Below are positions 36,812-46,412 of a DNA stretch of 64,000 nucleotides, piece after piece (within the stretch, counting starts at the first letter, position 1; each line of letters opens with the position of its first letter). Both the position numbers and the translations under genes were made by a program. The notes under the pieces are model-generated. The model did no database searches. It was not told the DNA's origin and saw only the letters and a list, made by a program, of their open reading frames with translations. Source of the stretch: Zoogloea sp041917255 (GTDB taxonomy: Bacteria; Pseudomonadota; Gammaproteobacteria; Burkholderiales; Rhodocyclaceae). The DNA lies in NCBI GenBank assembly GCA_041917255.1, contig JAYRYA010000007.1, positions 62,001-126,000 of the forward strand, read 5' to 3'.

Positions 36812-37477
36812 ATGAATGTGCCGATAAGATCAGTTTATGTCGGAACCCTGCGCGCTCTGCCCCCTGAGGGGCAGCAGACGGGCATGTTCAAGACGCCGGT
36901 GAGCGGTCCGGTAGCCATCGGCCTGAACGGGCTGGCCGGTGACATGCAGGGTGACCGGCGCGTTCATGGTGGCCCAGAAAAGGCGGTGCATTACTACCCG
37001 GCCGAACACTACCCGCTGCTGGCGGCACGGGTGCCGGCCATCGCGGCGAGTCTCGTGCCCGGCGTGCTGGGCGAGAACCTCTCGGGCATTGGCCTCACCG
37101 AGGCCAATGTGTGCATCGGCGACATCTATGCCGCCGGCAGCTGTCGCCTGCAGGTGAGTCAGCCGCGTCAGCCCTGCTGGAAGATCAGCCACCGCCTTGA
37201 ATACGACCCCATGTCCCGGCTGATCGCCGACCTGGGTTGTACCGGATGGTATTTCCGCGTGCTGCAGGAAGGCACGCTCAGCGCCGGCGATGGGCTCGAA
37301 CTGGTCGAGCGCCCGGCCCCCGGCCTGACCCTCGCCCGGCTGTGGGCGGCCCACACCGCCCATCGCCCCGACGCGGCCGAGCTTGCCAGCCTGTCCGCTG
37401 CGGCGGGACTCAACGCAGACTGGGCCCGCCGACTGCGCGAGCGGGCCGCGTGGCTGCTTGACTCTGCCCGCCGCTAG
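36812..37477 (+). CDS. MOSC-domain protein, YiiM-like
   Basis: 221 residues from the ATG at 36812; a GTG at 36818 is an alternative. GDMQGDRRVHGGPEKAVHYYPAEHY and the cysteine region SQPRQPCWKISHRLEYD are MOSC/YiiM signatures. Members carry molybdenum cofactor and, in the case of YiiM, reduce N-hydroxylated compounds such as 6-hydroxylaminopurine. Weak ribosome site. Stands between the ROK kinase and a phasin-like gene. Confidence 0.88.
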   Translation: MNVPIRSVYVGTLRALPPEGQQTGMFKTPVSGPVAIGLNGLAGDMQGDRRVHGGPEKAVHYYPAEHYPLLAARVPAIAASLVPGVLGENLSGIGLTEANVCIGDIYAAGSCRLQVSQPRQPCWKISHRLEYDPMSRLIADLGCTGWYFRVLQEGTLSAGDGLELVERPAPGLTLARLWAAHTAHRPDAAELASLSAAAGLNADWARRLRERAAWLLDSARR

Positions 37478-37524
37478 GCTAGAAAAGAATTTGGTCTGCC
37501 CGACCGCTCCTCGAGATTCCGACC

Positions 37525-37965
37525 ATGCTGCCAACACCCTCCCTGCCGATTTCCCCCGCCTCGTGTTCGCTGCCGGTCGCAGAAATGTTGGGGCGCGTGT
37601 GGCTGGCTCAGGTGGATCTGGCCCAGCGAATGCAGTTCCTGACCTTCCGCCTGTCCATCGGGCTTATCGAAAGCTACGCGCGCAGACAGATCCAGCAAGT
37701 GGACGAAACCTTCTATGCGGCCGATCTGGCGGAAGTCGAGGAGCGGACCGCGCTGCTGATGGAGGCGGGCAGCGAAGGCGTCGTGACGATCATGCGCGGC
37801 TACATCGAGGAGCTCACCCAGGCGCAGATCAGCTGTGTGGCGGCGAGCTTTCGCCCGGTGCTACCGGATGACGTGACCGCCCAGCTGCTGGCTTTCAAAC
37901 CGCCCACCTATGTGCCGACGCGCGGCCCGGTGCGGCGCCGGGCGCGTCTCAGCGCAGGGGGATGA
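37525..37965 (+). CDS. Phasin-like small helical protein (tentative)
   Basis: 146 residues. A Pro/Ser-rich lead (first 18) is followed by a long amphipathic helical region (AQVDLAQRMQFLTFRLSIGLIESYARRQI ... SEGVVTIMRGYIEELTQAQISC), of the sort seen in granule-associated phasins. No firm family match. The basic, Pro-rich tail overlaps the end of the convergent Gly/His-rich gene by 17 bases. Confidence 0.5.
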   Translation: MLPTPSLPISPASCSLPVAEMLGRVWLAQVDLAQRMQFLTFRLSIGLIESYARRQIQQVDETFYAADLAEVEERTALLMEAGSEGVVTIMRGYIEELTQAQISCVAASFRPVLPDDVTAQLLAFKPPTYVPTRGPVRRRARLSAGG

Positions 37966-38275
37966 CGACCGGCGGCAGGCCGATGGTGATGGCCGGTGCG
38001 GTCGGGTAGGCATACACGGGCGCGGGCCGGTACACAACGGGCCGCTCGATGACCATCGGCGGCGGGGCCATGTAGACCGGTGCCGGCGCGTAGGCGTAGC
38101 CACCCCGAAAGTGCTTGTGGTGGCGCGGGTGATGATGGTGGCGTTCGCCCCAGCCGCGTTCGCCCCAGCCGCGGTCGCCCCAGCCGCGGTCTCCATGGGC
38201 GCTGGCGGGCAGGGCGATGCCGAAACCCAGGCTGCCGAGCACGGCGGCGGCGATGATCTGACGGATGTTGCGCAT
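37949..38275 (-). CDS. Secreted Gly/His/Pro-rich protein
   Basis: 108 residues from the ATG at 38275. A clear signal peptide (MRNIRQIIAAAVLGSLGFGI, cut after ASA) is followed by tandem GWGDR/GWGER units and a HHHHPRHHKH cluster. The tail is Tyr/Pro/Val-rich with repeated APVY and ends in IGLPPVVIPLR. Small periplasmic proteins of this style are common in betaproteobacteria and may bind metal through the His cluster. Function not known. Repeat units are near-identical at DNA level (about 38150-38200). Confidence 0.75.
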   Translation of the reverse strand: MRNIRQIIAAAVLGSLGFGIALPASAHGDRGWGDRGWGERGWGERHHHHPRHHKHFRGGYAYAPAPVYMAPPPMVIERPVVYRPAPVYAYPTAPAITIGLPPVVIPLR

Positions 38276-38421
38276 TTTGTCTCTCCTCGGGCCACAGGCC
38301 CATGGCCTGGATGAGCCAAGAATAGCGGGCGATGCGCGCTGCCCCGGCGGAGATTTGTAAGCGGATCTGTGCCTGTACGGTGGATTTGCCCGCGGCGTCA
38401 GGGCCGACGGTGGGCAGGTGC

Positions 38422-40347
38422 TTACATTTTGTCGCCGTCGCGTTGCTGTTCGAGCTGGCGCATGGCCACCAGCCGCTGGCGCCAGCCCTCGATCACTGTC
38501 GCCAGGGCGACCTGGCTGATCGGCTTGGGCAGGTAGTCGTCCATGCCGGCGGCGAGGGCTGCGTCGCGCTCCTCGTTCATCGCGTCGGCGCTCACCCCGA
38601 TGATGTAGGTGCTGTTGCCGGCGTCCCGCAGCGCCCGGGTGGCGGTGAGGCCGTCCATCCGTGGCATGCGTGCGTCCATGAAGATCAGGTCGAAGCTGCG
38701 TTCGGCACAGCGGGCGAGGGCGTCCTCGCCGTTGGCCGCAAAGCTGATGTCCTGGGCGCCGAAGTGTTCGAGCATCCGGGCGATCACGGTGCAGTTGATC
38801 GGGTTGTCCTCGGCCACCAGGATGCGCGTGCCTTGGCGCAGGATGGGGCGCGCGGCAGTGGTACTGCCCGTCTGGGCTTCTGTCGCGCTGCTCTCGAGCT
38901 GGAGCGTGAACCAGAATCTGGATCCGATGCCTTCCTTGCTCTCCACGCCGATCTCGCCATCCATCAGGTCGCACAGCATGCGGCAGATGGACAGGCCCAG
39001 GCCGGTGCCGCCGTAGCGTCGGGTGGTCGACATGTCGGCCTGCTCGAACGGGGTGAAGATGGTCCGGCATTTTTCGGGCGCGATACCGATGCCGGTATCG
39101 GAAACACTGACCTTCAGTTCGACGCGCCCGCCTTCGCGGTTGCCCACGCCCACCATCACCTCGATGCGGCCGTTTGCGGTGAACTTGAAAGCGTTGGAGA
39201 CGAGGTTGACGAGGATCTGGCGGACCCTGATCGGATCGCCCATCAAGGCATGGGGTACATCCCCCGCGACGGCGGTGGTGAAGGTCAGACCCTGGTCGGC
39301 CGCCTTTGGTCGGAACAGCTTGTCCACGTCGCTGACGATCTGGCGCAGGTCGAAGCTGATCTTTTCGAGGTTGAGCTTGCGGGCCTCGATCTTCGAGTAG
39401 TCGAGGATGTCGTTGATGATAGACAGCAGGGCTTCGCTGCTCGACAGGATGGTGGCGATGTAATCGCGCTGATCGTCGGTCTGCGGCGTCATGCGCAGCA
39501 GCTGCGCCATGCCGATGATGCCGTTCATCGGGGTGCGGATCTCGTGGGACATCATGGCCAGGAAGTCGCTCTTGGCCTTGCTGGCGGAGGTGGCGGCGTC
39601 GCGGGCGGCGATGAGGGCCTGCTCGGCCTTGTGACGCTCGGTGACGTCGGTGATGCAGAACACCCGGCCGATCACCTCGTCGTCGTGGCGGGCGGGGCGG
39701 GAGCTGGCCTCGAAGACTCGCCCGTCAAGCAGCGGCAGGGTGTCGAAGGTCTCGCTCAGATCCTGGCTATGGGTGGTGAGCAGGGCGCGCAGGGCGTCCG
39801 GATCTTCGACGGCGTCGATCAGGTGCTCGATGATGGCCTCGTCCTCGTGGCGGGCCAGGAGTTCTTCGGGCAGCCCCCACAGGCCGGCAAGGCGGCGGTT
39901 CATGTTGACAATGCGTCCGTCGCCGTCGAGCACCAGGATGCCGTCGGCGGTGGCTTCGAGGGTCGCCCGCAGGCGTGAGCTCATTTCGGCAAGCTCGTCC
40001 TCGGTGCGGCGCTGGGCGCCCACGTCGGTGGCGCACACCAGGATGCCCTCGGGCAGGCGGCGGACGGTCTTGCGGGCTTCGAACAGCTTGCCATCGACGC
40101 GCCGGTAGAGGCCTTCCATGGTCTGTTCGTCGGTGACGCCGCCGGCACGCACCTCTTCCCAGAAGAACACGTCGGAGAGGGCACATTCGATCTCGGTGAT
40201 CGGGAGGCCTGCCAAGGCCTCCGGCGGTCGGCCCAGAAGGCGTTCGGTGGCTGGACTGGCGGCGAGGATGGTGAGGCTCGCTGGATCGACCAGGAGCAGG
40301 ATCTCCCCCGCGGCGGCGAGCAGGATGTCCTGGTAGCGGCTGTTCAT
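38422..40347 (-). CDS. PAS-hybrid histidine kinase with receiver domain
   Basis: 641 residues from the ATG at 40347, which overlaps the stop of the HD-GYP gene (ATGA). Two PAS domains (about 1-115 and 125-240) precede HisKA with His268 in MMSHEIRTPM, HATPase with GGTGLGLSI, and a receiver with Asp558 in IFMDARMP. No membrane segment, so it senses a cytoplasmic signal. Coupling to an HD-GYP protein suggests a c-di-GMP-related output, but phosphotransfer to it is not shown, since HD-GYP here lacks a receiver. Confidence 0.92.
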   Translation of the reverse strand: MNSRYQDILLAAAGEILLLVDPASLTILAASPATERLLGRPPEALAGLPITEIECALSDVFFWEEVRAGGVTDEQTMEGLYRRVDGKLFEARKTVRRLPEGILVCATDVGAQRRTEDELAEMSSRLRATLEATADGILVLDGDGRIVNMNRRLAGLWGLPEELLARHEDEAIIEHLIDAVEDPDALRALLTTHSQDLSETFDTLPLLDGRVFEASSRPARHDDEVIGRVFCITDVTERHKAEQALIAARDAATSASKAKSDFLAMMSHEIRTPMNGIIGMAQLLRMTPQTDDQRDYIATILSSSEALLSIINDILDYSKIEARKLNLEKISFDLRQIVSDVDKLFRPKAADQGLTFTTAVAGDVPHALMGDPIRVRQILVNLVSNAFKFTANGRIEVMVGVGNREGGRVELKVSVSDTGIGIAPEKCRTIFTPFEQADMSTTRRYGGTGLGLSICRMLCDLMDGEIGVESKEGIGSRFWFTLQLESSATEAQTGSTTAARPILRQGTRILVAEDNPINCTVIARMLEHFGAQDISFAANGEDALARCAERSFDLIFMDARMPRMDGLTATRALRDAGNSTYIIGVSADAMNEERDAALAAGMDDYLPKPISQVALATVIEGWRQRLVAMRQLEQQRDGDKM

Positions 40348-41636
40348 GGGTTGCGCCCCTGCCGGGAGTCTGCGTCGAAGTAGTAGGTCACGCGCTTGCG
40401 GGGACTGAGGTATTCGTACACGTCTGGCGGCAGGTGGATCGGGCGCAGAGCCTTGGCGATGTTGATGTCGGGCTCTTGCTCCAGGTCGAGCATGATCGCC
40501 TCGTCGCGGGGGATGTTCGGGTCGAAGACGGTCACCCACGGGCGTAGCGGCTTGACCGGATTGACCGACGAGACGAGCGCCAGCGCGTCATTGGACAGGC
40601 GCACAACGGAGCCCGGCGGATACACGCCGAGGCTGCGGATCATCACTTGCAGGGCCTGCCCGTCGAACTTGCTGCGGCGCTGGGCGAACATCATCGACAG
40701 GGCTTCGTGGGGTGTCAGGGCCTTGGCGAGATCGCCCGGGTTGCACAAGTTGTCGTAGTAATTGACCAGCGCCACCAGCCGCGCCAGCGGGTCGATCTGA
40801 TCGCCCTTGAGGTGTCGCGGGTAGCCGCTGCCGTCGGCGAGTTCGTGGTGCTGGGCGATGATGCGCAGCACCGGCTCGGACAGGCCGAGCTGCTTGCCCA
40901 GGCGCACGCCGTAGTCGCAGTGCAGTTCGCGCAGGTTGCGCTCGGGGGTGGTGAGCTCGTGCTTTGCCCGCGCAACCCGCTCGGGGATGTCGGCGAGGCC
41001 GACGTCGTGGAGGAGCGCGCCAACGCCCAGCAGCTGGCTCTGGCTGCGTGAAAAGCCGAGATCCTTGGCGAGCATCATCGACAGGATCGATACGTTCAGG
41101 CCGTGGAAGTACGCCTCCTCGCCGGCGGCGTGGTCGCCCATCACGTGGAGCGCGGCCTCGGGCTGGTCGAGAAAGGCGATCACCATCTGGTTGACCAGCT
41201 CGTCCACCTCTTCGAGGCATTCCTTGGGGCGGGCGAAAAGGTTCTTGTTGATGTTGCGCATCACCCCGGCGGCCTTCACGAAGGCTTTTTCCACCTCGAT
41301 GACCTGACGCTTGCGCTGGGCCAGGCGGGCGATGCGCTCGCGCTTGGCGGCGAGGGCCGCGCTGGTGGCGGGGTCTTCCTCGGCGGGCGGTGCAGGCGGC
41401 GTTGCAGGCAGCGGCGCCGGTGCTGTGCCGTGGGGCTGTACATCGGAGCGCTCGGGGTCGTAGCGGAAGCGTGTGACACCCAGCTCGCGCAGGGTCTTCA
41501 GCTGGTCCGGCGAGCGGATCTTGAAGCTGTTGAAGCTGAACGGGTGGCTGAACCACGGCAGGTCGAGGTGGACGAACATGCCGACGCACAACTGCTCGGG
41601 CGTGACGAGGTGGTCCTGGGGAGGCTCGGGCGGCAT
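40344..41636 (-). CDS. HD-GYP domain cyclic-di-GMP phosphodiesterase
   Basis: 430 residues from the ATG at 41636. The N-terminal DUF3391 domain has VGMFVHLDLPWFSHPF and LKTLRELGVTRFRYDP. An Ala/Pro-rich linker (68-95) leads to the HD-GYP domain with ALLHDVG (HD 210-211), QHHELADGSGYP (HHE 263-265, GYP 271-273) and NYYDNLCNP. The metal and GYP motifs are complete, so hydrolysis of c-di-GMP is expected. Co-transcribed with the hybrid kinase. Confidence 0.92.
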   Translation of the reverse strand: MPPEPPQDHLVTPEQLCVGMFVHLDLPWFSHPFSFNSFKIRSPDQLKTLRELGVTRFRYDPERSDVQPHGTAPAPLPATPPAPPAEEDPATSAALAAKRERIARLAQRKRQVIEVEKAFVKAAGVMRNINKNLFARPKECLEEVDELVNQMVIAFLDQPEAALHVMGDHAAGEEAYFHGLNVSILSMMLAKDLGFSRSQSQLLGVGALLHDVGLADIPERVARAKHELTTPERNLRELHCDYGVRLGKQLGLSEPVLRIIAQHHELADGSGYPRHLKGDQIDPLARLVALVNYYDNLCNPGDLAKALTPHEALSMMFAQRRSKFDGQALQVMIRSLGVYPPGSVVRLSNDALALVSSVNPVKPLRPWVTVFDPNIPRDEAIMLDLEQEPDINIAKALRPIHLPPDVYEYLSPRKRVTYYFDADSRQGRNP

Positions 41637-41757
41637 GATTCGTAAGGCTTGGGGTAATGTCCAGTTTTCGGCGGGGACGCAGGGAAGTTTAGGGCACCTG
41701 CGAGCGTCCGGCGAGGTTTGTGGCATCGTGCACGCCCGTTTCTGGAAAGTGCCTGCC

Positions 41758-42507
41758 ATGCACATCGATGCCACCGGCTGGATCGTCACTGCGATCGCCA
41801 TTCTGCTCACTGGAATTTCCAAATCCGGTCTTGGCGGCGCCCTGGGCGGGCTGGCGGTGCCCTTCATGTCCATGTGGATGTCGCCGCGGGATGCGGTGGC
41901 CGTGATGCTGCCGGTACTGATCGCGATGGATTTGTTCGGCATCCGGGCCTGGCGGGGCAAGGCCGACTGGGCCGAGCTACGCCTGCTGCTGCCGGCGTCG
42001 CTGGTGGGCATCTCGGTGGGCACGCTGGCGTTCGGGGTGATGTCGGACCGGATGGTGAAGGCGGCGGTGGGGCTGATCGCGGTGGTGTTTGCCGCTGACC
42101 GGCTGCTGCGCAAGTCGAAGTCCGAAGCTCATACGGCGCCACTGCCACGCCTGGCCCGGCTGTGCGGCCTGGGGGCAGGCTTCACCAGTACCCTGGCCCA
42201 CGCGGGCGGGCCGCCGTTGATGATTTACCTGCTCACCCGCGGCCTGCCCCGGCAGGCCTTTGCGGCGACGTCGGTGTTCTTCTTCGCGGTGCTCAACCTG
42301 GCCAAGCTGCCTTTCTATCTGGGGCTGGATCTGTTCACCCGCGACACATTGACGATGTCGGCAATGCTGCTGCCGCTGGTGCCGGTAGGCGTGTGGACGG
42401 GGATGCGCCTGCTCCAGCGCATCCCGGAGCGGCCGTTTTATCTGCTGGCCACCGCGGCGTTGGGGCTGTCGGGACTCAAGCTGGTGTGGGATGCCGTGGC
42501 AGGCTAG
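41758..42507 (+). CDS. TauE/SafE-family sulfite exporter-like permease
   Basis: 249 residues, eight hydrophobic segments. The start is the ATG at 41758 after GGAAAG. The family repeat is seen at GISKSGLGGALGGLAVPF and GAGFTSTLAHAGGPPLMIYLL. Substrate probably a small organosulfur or oxyanion. Divergent from the HD-GYP gene, and overlaps the convergent kinase gene by four bases. Confidence 0.88.
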   Translation: MHIDATGWIVTAIAILLTGISKSGLGGALGGLAVPFMSMWMSPRDAVAVMLPVLIAMDLFGIRAWRGKADWAELRLLLPASLVGISVGTLAFGVMSDRMVKAAVGLIAVVFAADRLLRKSKSEAHTAPLPRLARLCGLGAGFTSTLAHAGGPPLMIYLLTRGLPRQAFAATSVFFFAVLNLAKLPFYLGLDLFTRDTLTMSAMLLPLVPVGVWTGMRLLQRIPERPFYLLATAALGLSGLKLVWDAVAG

Positions 42508-45500
42508 GTGCGGGAGGGGGCGGGGCGTTCGAGCCAGCGCAGCAGGGTGATGAAGAGCTGATCGGGGTCGGCCGGCTTGGGGATGAAATCATCCATGCCG
42601 GCTTCGAAGCAGGCTTTGCGGTCTTCGTCGAAGGTGTTGGCGGTCATCGCGACGATGGGCGCCCGGGCACAGGGGCCGGGGCGGGCGCGGATGTTTCGGG
42701 TGGCCGTGAGGCCGTCCATGACCGGCATCTGGATGTCCATCAGGATCAGGTCGTAGGCGGTGGCGGCGGCCATCCGCACGGCTTCGGCGCCGTCGGGGGC
42801 CAGGTCGACCTGCAGGCCCAGCTCGTTGCGCAGCAGTTCGAGGGTGACTTCCTGATTGACCCAGTCGTCCTCCACCAGCAGCAGGTGGCGGTGGTTGTGG
42901 TTGGCGCGCAGGCGTTGTTCGGCTTCGGCGCCGGAGATCTCGTCGGGCAGGGGGCCATTGCTTTCACTGGGCAGCACGCCAATGCGCAGGGTGACCCAGA
43001 AGGTGCTGCCCGTGCCGGGAGTGCTGGTCACTCCGATGTCGCCGCCCATCAGGTGGGTGAGGCGTCGGCAGATGGCGAGGCCTAGGCCGGCGCCGCCAAA
43101 CTGTCGGGTGACGGAGCTGTCGGCCTGCTCGAAGGGCCGGAAGATGCGCTCCTGGTCAACGGGTGTGATGCCGATCCCGTTGTCCTGCACCTCGATGTGG
43201 AGCAGGGCGCCGCCGCTGTGAACGTCGGTGAGGCGGGCGCGGATCGCGATCGTGCCGGCGCTGGTGAATTTGATGGCGTTGCCGACGATATGGGCGAGTA
43301 CCTGCTGGATGCGCAGCGGGTCGCCGATCAGCGGTCGGGTGGCGAGGTCGGGGGCGATCTCCAGCTGCAGGCCGAGGCCCTTGCTTTCCAGGCTGGCGCG
43401 GAGCAGGTCGGTGACCCGGCCGACGCGCTCGCCGATGGCGAAGCGGGTCTGCTCGATGGGAATCCGTTCGGCATCGATGCGGGCCAGCTCGAGCACGTCG
43501 CCCAGTTGCTGGAGCAGGTGGGTGGCGGCGTTGGAGATCTTGTCCAGCCGGGTGTGCTGGTCAGGGTCGGTGTTGTTGCGGCGGAGCAGGTGGGTGAGGC
43601 CGATGATCGCGTGCATGGGCGTGCGCAGCTCATGGCTCATGTTGGCGAGGAAGCTGTTCTTGGCGCGGTTGGCGGCTTCTGCGGCCTCCTTGGCCACCGA
43701 GAGGTCGGCGGTGCGGGCGGCGACGAGTTCTTCGAGGTGGTTGCGGTGGCGGGTGAGTTCGGCCTCGGTGATCTTGCGCTCGGAGATGTCGCGCACGTTC
43801 GCGTAGAGATAGTCGGTGCCGTCGGCGCTGACCAGGCTGGCGGAAACCGCCACCGTGATCTGGCTGCCGTCCTTGCGCCGGTGGGTGGATTCAAAGACCT
43901 CCGAGCCGTTGGCCCACACCCGGCTCCACAGCGCGCTCCAGCAGGCTTCGCTGATGTCCGGCGCGATCTCGGGTACGCGCAGGGTGAGCAGCACATCGGC
44001 CGGATAGCCGAGCAGTCGGCTGGCGGCAGGATTGACCCGCACGATGCGGGCGTCCGGCAGCACCCAGAACGCGGCGTCGGGGGACTTGTTGATGGAGATG
44101 GTGGCGAGGGCGAGTTCGCGGTTTTTGGTGGCGAGGTCGGCGGTCTGGTGGTCCACCTGGCGCTGGATGATCCAGGTGCGACCGGTGAGGCTCATGAAGA
44201 GTGCCTGCAGCAGCGTGGTGAACAGCAGACCGGCGACGCCCACCGCCCATGCGTTGAGGGAGCGCTGGGATTCGCGATAGCGTTCGTCGGCGCTCACCTT
44301 GAGTAGCCATTCCCGGTCGCCGAACTTGAGCTTGTGCTCCCATTGGCGTTCGGTGTGGCGGCTGGAGTCGGACGCGTTGCCGTTGTCGAGGCGGCGCACG
44401 CTGCCGAGGGCGTAGGGATCGATGAGGGTCACGTCAAGACCGGTGGGCAGCGTGTCGCGCAGGGTGCGCTCGATGAGCTGCCCGACCTGGATGATGGCCA
44501 CCGCAAAGCCCCGGAGCTGGGCGCTGCCGGGCTGTAATACCGGCGCCAGGGTGAGCACCGCCACCTGGTTCTCCTGCACCAGCAGGATCGGGGCGGTGAC
44601 GTAGAAGCCACTGCGCTGACCGAGGGCGCGGTTGACTGCGTCCCAGCGGATCGCCTCGGAGGCGATGTCGAAGCCGATGGCGCGCAGGTTGCTTGCCGCT
44701 GGGGCGATGAAGGTAACCGGCACGTACATGTCGCGTTTGCTGGCGCGCTGCAGGATGCCGTCGACGGTCCGCTCGGTGATCTGGAAGTCGGGGCGGCCAA
44801 GCTGAAGGCCCATGGCAGCCTCGAACGCGGCCCGGTCGGCATCCCGCACGAAGGTGTTGAAGCTGAGGGCGTGGAGATCCGGGTTGTTCTGAAGGGTGCT
44901 GCGGGTGAAGGCGTTGAAGCGGCTGTCGGTGAGATCGGGCGTGACCTCGATGAAGCTGCGCAGCGACTGCAGGGCCTCCCGATGGCTGAGCAGGCGGTCG
45001 CTGATGCGCTGGTGGATGCGCAGGCCGTCGTTCTGCAGTTGGTGTTCGAGTTCCCTGCGCTCCCAGCTCGAGGCAGCGTGGAAGGCCGCGGCGGCCATCG
45101 CCAGGGTGGCCGCCACGGGAATCACCATGCGCCGGCGCCGGGCCTGCCAGAGGGGATCGTTGGTGAGGAGGAAGCAGAGGGTGAGCGGGGTGAAGGTGAG
45201 CACGCCGAAGGCGTCGCCGGCAAACCAGTTCCACCAGGCGAAGGGCAGCGCCGGCCGGCTGAGCACGCCGGTGAGGAACAGGCTGAGGATGCCGATCGTG
45301 GCCGACACCAGGCAGGCCAGCGGGCCGCCCAGCAGCAGGAAGCGGAACACCGCAGCGGCGTTGTCGAGGGTGCGCCACTCGTCGCCCTGCCAGCGCTGAA
45401 TGAGCGCCCGACCCACCCCTGCCTGGGCCGTTGCGCCGCTGGCGATGGCCATTGCGGCAATGGTGTCGGCGAAGCTCAGGGACGAGTTGGTGTAGGCCAG

Positions 45501-45743
45501 CAGCAGGTGCAGCGCCATCGATCCAGCCCACACGCCGGGAAGCACGGCAGGCCCCAGATAGAGTGCCGCTGCCAGCGCCAGGCCGGCCGCCGGGAAGATC
45601 GGGCTGGCGTAGCCTCCCGCCACGGCGAGCCCGGTCGCCAGCCAGCCCAGGGCGACATAGGCCAGGCTGACCAGCACGTTGTGCGTCACGGCGGTGGGGA
45701 AGGAGGCGGTCGGAGGCATGGGCCGGATAAGACGGATTCTCAC
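42504..45743 (-). CDS. MASE1-CHASE-PAS hybrid histidine kinase
   Basis: 1079 residues, inner-membrane. MASE1-type multi-helix sensor (about 20-215; GYASPIFPAAGLALAAALYLG, WWNWFAGDAFGVLTFTPL), a periplasmic CHASE domain (about 270-410; FEAAMGLQLGRPDFQITER) and a further membrane helix (about 500-525). A PAS domain follows (about 560-680), then HisKA with His704 in NMSHELRTPM, HATPase with GGAGLGLAI, and a receiver with Asp1003 in LILMDIQMP. An internal ATG at 45719 is an alternative start. No dedicated regulator adjacent. Confidence 0.92.
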   Translation of the reverse strand: MRIRLIRPMPPTASFPTAVTHNVLVSLAYVALGWLATGLAVAGGYASPIFPAAGLALAAALYLGPAVLPGVWAGSMALHLLLAYTNSSLSFADTIAAMAIASGATAQAGVGRALIQRWQGDEWRTLDNAAAVFRFLLLGGPLACLVSATIGILSLFLTGVLSRPALPFAWWNWFAGDAFGVLTFTPLTLCFLLTNDPLWQARRRRMVIPVAATLAMAAAAFHAASSWERRELEHQLQNDGLRIHQRISDRLLSHREALQSLRSFIEVTPDLTDSRFNAFTRSTLQNNPDLHALSFNTFVRDADRAAFEAAMGLQLGRPDFQITERTVDGILQRASKRDMYVPVTFIAPAASNLRAIGFDIASEAIRWDAVNRALGQRSGFYVTAPILLVQENQVAVLTLAPVLQPGSAQLRGFAVAIIQVGQLIERTLRDTLPTGLDVTLIDPYALGSVRRLDNGNASDSSRHTERQWEHKLKFGDREWLLKVSADERYRESQRSLNAWAVGVAGLLFTTLLQALFMSLTGRTWIIQRQVDHQTADLATKNRELALATISINKSPDAAFWVLPDARIVRVNPAASRLLGYPADVLLTLRVPEIAPDISEACWSALWSRVWANGSEVFESTHRRKDGSQITVAVSASLVSADGTDYLYANVRDISERKITEAELTRHRNHLEELVAARTADLSVAKEAAEAANRAKNSFLANMSHELRTPMHAIIGLTHLLRRNNTDPDQHTRLDKISNAATHLLQQLGDVLELARIDAERIPIEQTRFAIGERVGRVTDLLRASLESKGLGLQLEIAPDLATRPLIGDPLRIQQVLAHIVGNAIKFTSAGTIAIRARLTDVHSGGALLHIEVQDNGIGITPVDQERIFRPFEQADSSVTRQFGGAGLGLAICRRLTHLMGGDIGVTSTPGTGSTFWVTLRIGVLPSESNGPLPDEISGAEAEQRLRANHNHRHLLLVEDDWVNQEVTLELLRNELGLQVDLAPDGAEAVRMAAATAYDLILMDIQMPVMDGLTATRNIRARPGPCARAPIVAMTANTFDEDRKACFEAGMDDFIPKPADPDQLFITLLRWLERPAPSRT

Positions 45744-45857
45744 TGTCGACGGCGCGCCAGCATGAATCCTTTACACGGAAATGGCAAAAACCCGTTGTGC
45801 GTGGATGTCCGGGACGGGCATGCGGCGCCCGGCGCCGGGGTGCCCCGCTCGGGAGGT

Positions 45858-46412
45858 TCAGCGCGTCAGCCGGCCGCCCCGTTTGCGGGTACCGATGCCG
45901 GCCATCGCGGCCAGCCCGCTGCTGCCGTGGGCATGACAGATGGCGCAGGCCAGCGCGTCGGCAGCGTCGGCCGAGGGGCTGGCGTCGAGGGCCAGCAGAC
46001 GTTCGACCATGTGGCAGACCTGCTCCTTGGCGGCCTTGCCGTGGCCGACGACGGCCTGCTTGACCTGCAGCGCGGTGTACTCGGCCACCGGCAGATCGTG
46101 GGACACGGCACCGCAGATGGCCGCGCCCCGGGCCTGGCCCAGCAGCAGGGTGGATTGAGGATTGACGTTCACGAAGACGATCTCGACCGCGACCTGGTCT
46201 GGCTGATAGGTGGCGATGACCTGGCGCACCCCGTCGAGGATCACCTTGAGGCGCTCGGGCAGGCTGCCCTCGCCGCTCTTGATGACGCCGCTGGCCACGT
46301 AGCGCAGCTGGCTGCCCAGGGTGTCGATGACGCCGAAGCCGGTGTGGCGCAGGCCCGGATCAATGCCCAGGATGCGCGTGGCGACAGTGGCGGAGGCGGC
46401 GGGTGTGCTCAT
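45858..46412 (-). CDS. ruvC: Crossover junction endodeoxyribonuclease RuvC
   Basis: Cuts Holliday junctions symmetrically after RuvAB branch migration. 184 residues from the ATG at 46412. Acidic active site: Asp in LGIDPGLRHTG, Glu in QVAVEIVFVNVN, and the C-terminal pair in DAADALACAICH. ruvA and ruvB are not here. The start overlaps the EamA permease stop as ATGA, an unusual coupling. Confidence 0.96.
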   Translation of the reverse strand: MSTPAASATVATRILGIDPGLRHTGFGVIDTLGSQLRYVASGVIKSGEGSLPERLKVILDGVRQVIATYQPDQVAVEIVFVNVNPQSTLLLGQARGAAICGAVSHDLPVAEYTALQVKQAVVGHGKAAKEQVCHMVERLLALDASPSADAADALACAICHAHGSSGLAAMAGIGTRKRGGRLTR

